Source of the DNA: Bacillota bacterium
GTDB taxonomy: Bacteria > Bacillota > Clostridia > Clostridiales > Clostridiaceae
Length of the DNA stretch: 9,892 nt
Direction: 5' to 3'
NCBI GenBank assembly: GCA_023427705.1
Contig: JAEZAL010000052.1
Span: 1-9,892, forward strand
Shown here: positions 6,080 to 9,892 of the stretch, one piece after another
How positions within the stretch are numbered: the first letter of the stretch is position 1
Layout of the letters: every line of letters begins with the position of its first letter
Program-made: the position numbers and the translations under genes
The notes under the pieces: generated by a model
Told to the model about the DNA's origin: nothing
The model's input: the letters and a program-made list of their open reading frames with translations, nothing else
Databases searched by the model: none

Positions 6080-8515
6080 TTAAGAAATATGCTTAAAGCA
6101 AAGTCCTTCACCATTACAGTAAACCTCTAAATTATCTCCACCTTTAATGCATCCTTTTAGCATTTCTTCACTTAGCTTATCTTCTAATTCTTTAGCTATT
6201 ATTTTTCTTAAAGGCCTTGCTCCATAATTTATATCTACACCCTTATTTACTAAAAACTTTTTACTCTCTTCATTTAAATTGATTGTTATTTTTCTTTCCT
6301 TAAGTTTACTTATAGTATTATTTAACATCAGATTAACTATTTTTAATATATCGTTATCTCTTAATTTACGGAATACAATAACTTCATCTACTCTATTTAA
6401 GAATTCTGGTTTAAATTGTTTTTTGACTTCTTCCATTATAATTTTCTTCATATTATCAAATTCATTATTTTCAATGTTTTTTTCATTTACAAAACCAACT
6501 GAATTTTGTTTTTTTATATTATGTGCTCCTACATTTGAAGTCATAATTATTATTGTATTTTTAAAGTTTACACTTCTTCCTTTACTATCTGTAAGCTTTC
6601 CATCCTCCATAATTTGCAATAAAATATTAAATACATCTTGATGAGCTTTTTCTATTTCATCTAATAATATTACTGCATAAGGATTTCTCCTAACAGCCTC
6701 TGTTAATTGTCCACCCTCTTCATATCCAACATATCCTGGTGGAGCTCCTATAAGTCTTGCAACTGAATGTTTTTCCATATATTCCGACATATCAATTCTA
6801 ATTAAATTTTTTCTATCACCAAACATAACTTCAGCTAATGTATTAGAAAGTTCTGTTTTTCCAACTCCTGTTGGCCCACAAAATATAAATGATCCTATTG
6901 GCCTATTTGGATCTTTTAATCCAACTCTAGCTCTTCTTACAGCTTTAGATACTACAGTTACAGCTTCTTTTTGTCCAATAACTCTTTCTTGAAGAACATC
7001 TTCAAGTTTTAAAAGTTTTTCTGATTCTTCTTCTGTTAATTTTTCTAAAGGTATTTTAGACCAAGCTGAAACTACTCTTGCTATTTGAGCTTTACTTACA
7101 ACATTGCTAAATTCAAAATTATTATAATTAATAGTTAATACATTGAGCTTATTCTTAATTTCAATTTCTTCATCTCTTAAATATGCTGCTTTCTCAAAAC
7201 TCTGACTCTTAATTGCAGTTTCCTTATCCTTTGATACCAATTCTAAGTTTTTTCTCAAATCTCCGATTTCTGGTGGTGAAATAAGATTTTCTATCCTAAC
7301 CTTAGCTGATGCCTCATCTATTAAATCTATTGCTTTATCAGGCATAAATCTATCAGATATATATCGGTCTGATAATTCTACTGCTGCTTCTAAGGCTTCA
7401 TCTTCTATTTTAACCATATGATGAAGTTCATATTTTTCTCTAAGACCTTTTAATATTTCAAGAGTTTCTTCCTTTGAAGGTTCATTTACAGTAATCGGTT
7501 GAAATCTTCTTTCTAAAGCTGAATCCTTTTCAATATATTTTCTATATTCATCTATAGTGGTTGCTCCAATGCATTTTATTTCCCCTCTTGCTAATGCTGG
7601 TTTTAATATATTTGCAGCATCAATAGCTCCCTCTGCACCTCCCGCTCCAACTATTGTATGAATTTCATCTATAAATATAATTATATCTTGAGAACTTATA
7701 ATTTCATCCATTACTTTTTTTAATCTATTTTCAAATTCACCTCTATACTTAGCGCCTGCAATCATAGCTGTTAAATCTATGCTTATTACAGATTTATCTT
7801 TTAATATATCTGGAACTCTTCCTTCAACTATTAATTGAGCTAAGCCCTCTACAACAGCAGTTTTACCAACTCCAGGCTCTCCAATAAGACATGGGTTATT
7901 CTTATTTCTTCTACATAGTATTTCAAGTATTCTTTTGCTTTCACTCTCTCTTCCTATTACAGGATCAAGTTTACCTTCCTTAGCTAAAGCCGTTAAATCT
8001 TTTCCATACTGATTTAGCATAGGAGTCTTAGCATTACTTTTCTTTTTTTCTTCTGATTGCTTTACATCACTGGAATCACTTTTATTAATATAATTTATTA
8101 TTTCACTTTTAATAATTTTTAAATCTACTTTTAAATTAGAAATAATAGTATAAGCTATACTTTCAACATCATCTAACAATGCTAGTAAAATATGCTCAGG
8201 GTTTATATAATTTTGATTATACATCATCGCTTTAGCTAGACTATCATCAAATACTCTTTTTGTTCTAGGATTTAATAACATTTCTCCTATAGATATATCT
8301 ACATCACCAAAGCCTAAATATTCTTCTATAAGATTCCTAGCTTTATCTATAGTGATTCCACTAATATATAGTACCCTATTAGCAAAACCACCTTCCTTTA
8401 ATATACCTAAAAGAATATGCTCAGTTCCTATATATCCATGCTTAAAATACTGTGATTCTTTTTGAGCTTCTACAAGCACTACTTGAGCTCTCTCTGTAAA
8501 TTTACCAAAAACCAT
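6080..8515 (-). CDS. clpC: Class III stress AAA+ unfoldase ClpC
   Basis: ClpC is a hexameric HSP100 ATPase that unfolds substrates and feeds them to ClpP. I place the start at the ATG at 8513-8515, giving 811 residues beginning MVFGKFTERAQ: GGAGG (8521-8525) sits 5 nt upstream, and an in-frame ATG at 8527 overlaps that site. Two Clp N-repeats occupy about 1-140. Walker A1 GEPGVGKTA is near 211 with FIDEIHT as Walker B1. The middle domain carries a UVR-like segment (FEKAAYLRDEE). Walker A2 GPTGVGKTE is near 546 with VILLDEIEKAH as Walker B2. A VGF tripeptide matches the ClpP-docking loop. E32 and E107 correspond to the phosphoarginine-binding E32 and E106 of B. subtilis ClpC. It follows ctsR by 63 nt, with no mcsA or mcsB between them. 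Confidence 0.97.
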   Translation of the reverse strand: MVFGKFTERAQVVLVEAQKESQYFKHGYIGTEHILLGILKEGGFANRVLYISGITIDKARNLIEEYLGFGDVDISIGEMLLNPRTKRVFDDSLAKAMMYNQNYINPEHILLALLDDVESIAYTIISNLKVDLKIIKSEIINYINKSDSSDVKQSEEKKKSNAKTPMLNQYGKDLTALAKEGKLDPVIGRESESKRILEILCRRNKNNPCLIGEPGVGKTAVVEGLAQLIVEGRVPDILKDKSVISIDLTAMIAGAKYRGEFENRLKKVMDEIISSQDIIIFIDEIHTIVGAGGAEGAIDAANILKPALARGEIKCIGATTIDEYRKYIEKDSALERRFQPITVNEPSKEETLEILKGLREKYELHHMVKIEDEALEAAVELSDRYISDRFMPDKAIDLIDEASAKVRIENLISPPEIGDLRKNLELVSKDKETAIKSQSFEKAAYLRDEEIEIKNKLNVLTINYNNFEFSNVVSKAQIARVVSAWSKIPLEKLTEEESEKLLKLEDVLQERVIGQKEAVTVVSKAVRRARVGLKDPNRPIGSFIFCGPTGVGKTELSNTLAEVMFGDRKNLIRIDMSEYMEKHSVARLIGAPPGYVGYEEGGQLTEAVRRNPYAVILLDEIEKAHQDVFNILLQIMEDGKLTDSKGRSVNFKNTIIIMTSNVGAHNIKKQNSVGFVNEKNIENNEFDNMKKIIMEEVKKQFKPEFLNRVDEVIVFRKLRDNDILKIVNLMLNNTISKLKERKITINLNEESKKFLVNKGVDINYGARPLRKIIAKELEDKLSEEMLKGCIKGGDNLEVYCNGEGLCFKHIS

Positions 8516-8520
8516 AAATA

Positions 8521-8525
8521 CCTCC
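8521..8525 (-). promoter_or_regulatory. Ribosome binding site that fixes the clpC start
   Basis: GGAGG on the minus strand lies 5 nt before the ATG at 8515. The alternative ATG at 8527 overlaps the site as ATGGAGG and has only AGGG one base upstream, too close to work. The resulting N-terminus also aligns residue for residue with B. subtilis ClpC up to E32. Confidence 0.88.
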
Positions 8526-8578
8526 ATACCCTATTGCTAAATTACGTACACAGATAAACTATAGATATATAACATACT

Positions 8579-9034
8579 TTAAGATAATACAACTGCTAAG
8601 ATTCCCTTTAACATATCTGCTCTCACCTTATTTTTATCTTCAACAGAAACTAAAGTTCTATCATTAAAAGTAATTTTAATAATTTCATATTCTTTATTTG
8701 AAATTACTTTGGTATCTTTTAAATGATCTAAAATAGATAAAGCATTACCATAAGTTATGCTTTGCCCTATTGAATTATTGATTAAATTTAATCTTTCAGC
8801 TTTATCATCGTATGTTATTTTTCTAATAACTATATATCCACCACCACCTCTTTTACTCTCTATTATATATCCCTTTTCGTATGTAAATCTTGTTGTTAAA
8901 ACATAATTTATTTGTGATGGTGCACATGAAAATTTATCTGCTAATTCATTCCTTTGAATTAAAATTTGTCTTTCTCTTTCTTCATTTAACATATCTTTTA
9001 TAAAATTTTCTATTGTATCTGAAATTCTTGCCAT
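8579..9034 (-). CDS. ctsR: Class III heat-shock repressor CtsR
   Basis: CtsR represses clp genes at normal temperature and releases DNA when its winged HTH is heated. This 151-residue protein is close to the usual length of about 154. The N-terminal HTH runs through residues about 25-50 (ELADKFSCAPSQINYVLTTRF). The wing carries the hallmark RGGGGYI at 62-68. R62 is the residue that McsB phosphorylates in the Geobacillus protein, and it is kept here although no mcsB is adjacent. The C-terminal helical dimer domain occupies about 75-151. The start has an AAGGTGA ribosome site. It leads the ctsR-clpC operon and has a CtsR box on its own promoter, so negative autoregulation is expected. Confidence 0.96.
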   Translation of the reverse strand: MARISDTIENFIKDMLNEERERQILIQRNELADKFSCAPSQINYVLTTRFTYEKGYIIESKRGGGGYIVIRKITYDDKAERLNLINNSIGQSITYGNALSILDHLKDTKVISNKEYEIIKITFNDRTLVSVEDKNKVRADMLKGILAVVLS

Positions 9035-9063
9035 AATTTCACCTTCTTAAACTTATTTCAATT

Positions 9064-9080
9064 TTAGACCTTCTTTGACT
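9064..9080 (-). promoter_or_regulatory. CtsR operator (direct heptad repeat)
   Basis: On the minus strand AGTCAAA (9080-9074), spacer GAA and GGTCTAA (9070-9064) match the CtsR consensus of tandem RGTCAAA heptads separated by 3 nt. The first heptad is perfect and the second differs at one base. The site starts 3 nt after the -10 element, so it covers the transcription start and should block the ctsR-clpC promoter. Confidence 0.9.
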
Positions 9081-9083
9081 TTC

Positions 9084-9112
9084 ATTATATATTATTAGTC
9101 TTAATATGTCCA
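9084..9112 (-). promoter_or_regulatory. Promoter of the ctsR-clpC operon
   Basis: On the minus strand TGGACA (9112-9107; 5 of 6) and a perfect TATAAT (9089-9084) are separated by 17 bp. The predicted start near 9077 falls inside the CtsR operator, and the ctsR ATG follows after about 45 nt of leader. Confidence 0.82.
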
Positions 9113-9167
9113 ATATTAAATTTTGATATAAAAGAATTATATATTCCCTTTTGTTTAAACTATACAT

Positions 9168-9173
9168 GAGGTG
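9168..9173 (+). promoter_or_regulatory. Ribosome binding site that fixes the MBL-fold protein start
   Basis: GAGGTG lies 6 nt before the ATG at 9180. An in-frame GTG at 9171 is part of this site rather than a start codon. Confidence 0.85.
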
Positions 9174-9179
9174 ATTAAT

Positions 9180-9836
9180 ATGGAAATTAAGTGGATTGGC
9201 CATTCTTGTTTTTTAATAAAAAATTCATTAGGGAAGAAAATATTATTAGATCCAATGCAAATATATCCCTATATACAAAAGTATGATTTAAAACCTGATA
9301 TAATTACTTTTAGTCACTCTCATAATAATGAATTTATTACTGATTATATTATTAATGATTATAAAATTATTAATAATGCTGGCTATTTTGAGAATGAATA
9401 CTTTATTATTAATGGATTAGAGAGCTATAGAGATAATTTTTCTGGACTTAGAAGAGGTGAAAATATTATATATTTATTTGAAATTGACGGAATTAAATTA
9501 TGCCACTTAGGATCCTTAGGACATTTATTAAATGAAGAATTAATTGATAAACTATTAAATTTAGATTTCTTACTTATTCCAATTGGAGGACACTTTTGTT
9601 TAGATGGACATTTAGCTGCAAAATTAGCTACAGCCTTAAAACCTAAATATATAATTCCTATGTCTTTTAAGACATCATCTGAATATTTTTATTTAGATGG
9701 TCCATTAAAATTCTTATCTTCTCTAAAAGATATAATTTATTATGATACGGATACTATTTATACTGACAATCTTCCTATAAATGATAATCCCACAATAATA
9801 TTATTGAGAGAAAGTAATAAAGAACCGCTAAATTAG
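9180..9836 (+). CDS. Metallo-beta-lactamase-fold protein (UPF0173-like) with degraded metal site
   Basis: This 218-residue protein has the frame of small MBL-fold hydrolases of the UPF0173/YtkL kind: an N-terminal WIGHSCFLI strand, GKKILLDP, an HxHxDH-like motif, a CHLGxLGH motif and LIPIGG. The ligand positions are largely replaced. The HxHxDH motif reads HSHNNE (46-51), losing Asp and the third His. The usual HLGDLGH reads HLGSLGH (S112). The final His of PMHY is Ser162. H46, H48 and H109 remain. A normal dizinc site is therefore unlikely, and the protein may be non-catalytic or bind differently. No frameshift or stop interrupts it, and the ribosome site is good, so it seems to be a maintained gene rather than a pseudogene. 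It is divergent from ctsR; I see no clear promoter. Its true role is unknown. Confidence 0.85.
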   Translation: MEIKWIGHSCFLIKNSLGKKILLDPMQIYPYIQKYDLKPDIITFSHSHNNEFITDYIINDYKIINNAGYFENEYFIINGLESYRDNFSGLRRGENIIYLFEIDGIKLCHLGSLGHLLNEELIDKLLNLDFLLIPIGGHFCLDGHLAAKLATALKPKYIIPMSFKTSSEYFYLDGPLKFLSSLKDIIYYDTDTIYTDNLPINDNPTIILLRESNKEPLN

Positions 9837-9845
9837 CGGTTCTTT
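9819..9845. terminator. Bidirectional terminator overlapping the end of the MBL-fold gene
   Basis: AAAGAACCGC (9819-9828) and GCGGTTCTTT (9836-9845) form a perfect 10-bp GC-cored stem around a 7-nt loop that could partly pair further. The hairpin contains the last codons and the stop (TAG, 9834-9836) of the plus-strand gene. The convergent ferredoxin gene ends 9 nt further on, so the hairpin probably stops both transcripts. The flanking U-runs are short on both sides. Confidence 0.75.
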
Positions 9846-9853
9846 ATGTAAAA

Positions 9854-9892
9854 TTATGCTTGTACAGGAGCTCCCACTGGGCAAACATTTGC
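9854..9892 (-). CDS. Clostridial 2[4Fe-4S] ferredoxin, C-terminal 12 codons only
   Basis: The minus strand at the right edge reads ANVCPVGAPVQA followed by TAA. This is the characteristic C-terminus of small clostridial 2[4Fe-4S] ferredoxins, in which the CP cysteine ligates a cluster. These proteins carry electrons for pyruvate:ferredoxin oxidoreductase and hydrogenase in anaerobes. Only the tail is visible, with the start beyond the window. The match is short but highly diagnostic. It converges on the MBL-fold gene across a shared hairpin. Confidence 0.85.
   Translation of the reverse strand, partial: ANVCPVGAPVQA

Noticed and set aside
6279..6641. 120-residue plus-strand frame inside clpC, hydrophobic and membrane-like
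   Set aside because: It is antisense to the conserved ATPase domain of clpC. Its hydrophobic Ile/Phe/Leu/Ser content is what the reverse complement of A-rich codons yields.
8516..8527. Upstream in-frame ATG giving ClpC four extra residues (MEVF)
   Set aside because: That ATG overlaps the GGAGG that serves the ATG at 8515, and the extra residues do not fit the family N-terminus MxFGxFTERAQ.
8516..8578. Remnant of mcsA or mcsB between ctsR and clpC
   Set aside because: The 63-nt gap is too short and shows no recognisable McsA zinc-finger or kinase coding fragment.
9171..9179. GTG start at 9171 for the MBL-fold protein
   Set aside because: The GTG is part of the GAGGTG ribosome site for the ATG at 9180, which gives the expected family start MEIKWIGHSCF.

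Overview
The window is strongly AT-rich, with TTA/AAA/ATA-biased codons, strong AGGAGG-type ribosome sites and compact intrinsic terminators. The gene set points to a Clostridium sensu stricto-type anaerobic Firmicute: CtsR/ClpC stress control, YruB-type glutaredoxins, a non-phosphorylating GAPDH, and the tail of a clostridial 2[4Fe-4S] ferredoxin. I cannot name the species from sequence alone. Every gene belongs to a recognisable family except one 53-residue ORF. No tRNA, rRNA, CRISPR array, insertion sequence or phage gene is visible.

Layout from left to right. (1) The 5' 60% of radA (minus strand), with its own promoter. (2) A gntR-nagB operon (minus) for amino-sugar catabolism, with an ATGA stop/start overlap, a terminator, and a dre-like operator lying on the -35 element. 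(3) A divergent plus-strand segment with an unrecognised 53-aa ORF and a YruB-family glutaredoxin (CPWC), closed by a bidirectional terminator. (4) A minus-strand redox operon: trxB, a second YruB-family glutaredoxin (CPGC), then gapN. A GC-rich pseudo-palindrome of CsoR/CstR type abuts the trxB ribosome site. (5) A ctsR-clpC operon (minus) with a promoter, a CtsR box just downstream of the -10, and a strand-specific terminator. The mcsA and mcsB genes that sit between ctsR and clpC in Bacillus are absent. (6) A plus-strand metallo-beta-lactamase-fold protein whose metal ligands are largely substituted, ending in a bidirectional terminator that overlaps its stop codon. (7) The last 12 codons of a convergent ferredoxin gene.

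How the genes work together. The trxB-glutaredoxin pair resembles the Cp34/Cp9 system described from Clostridium pasteurianum, in which a TrxR-like flavoprotein passes electrons from NADH to a glutaredoxin homologue and on to a peroxiredoxin. GapN adds a glycolytic source of NADPH to the same transcript. CtsR and ClpC form a self-limiting protein quality-control circuit. GntR probably senses amino-sugar phosphate and represses itself and nagB.

I did not find a wholly new system. The best leads are the altered NAD(P)H-phosphate motif in the TrxR, the CsoR/CstR-like operator in front of it, the loss of mcsAB with phosphoarginine-pocket residues retained in ClpC, and the apparently metal-dead MBL protein.
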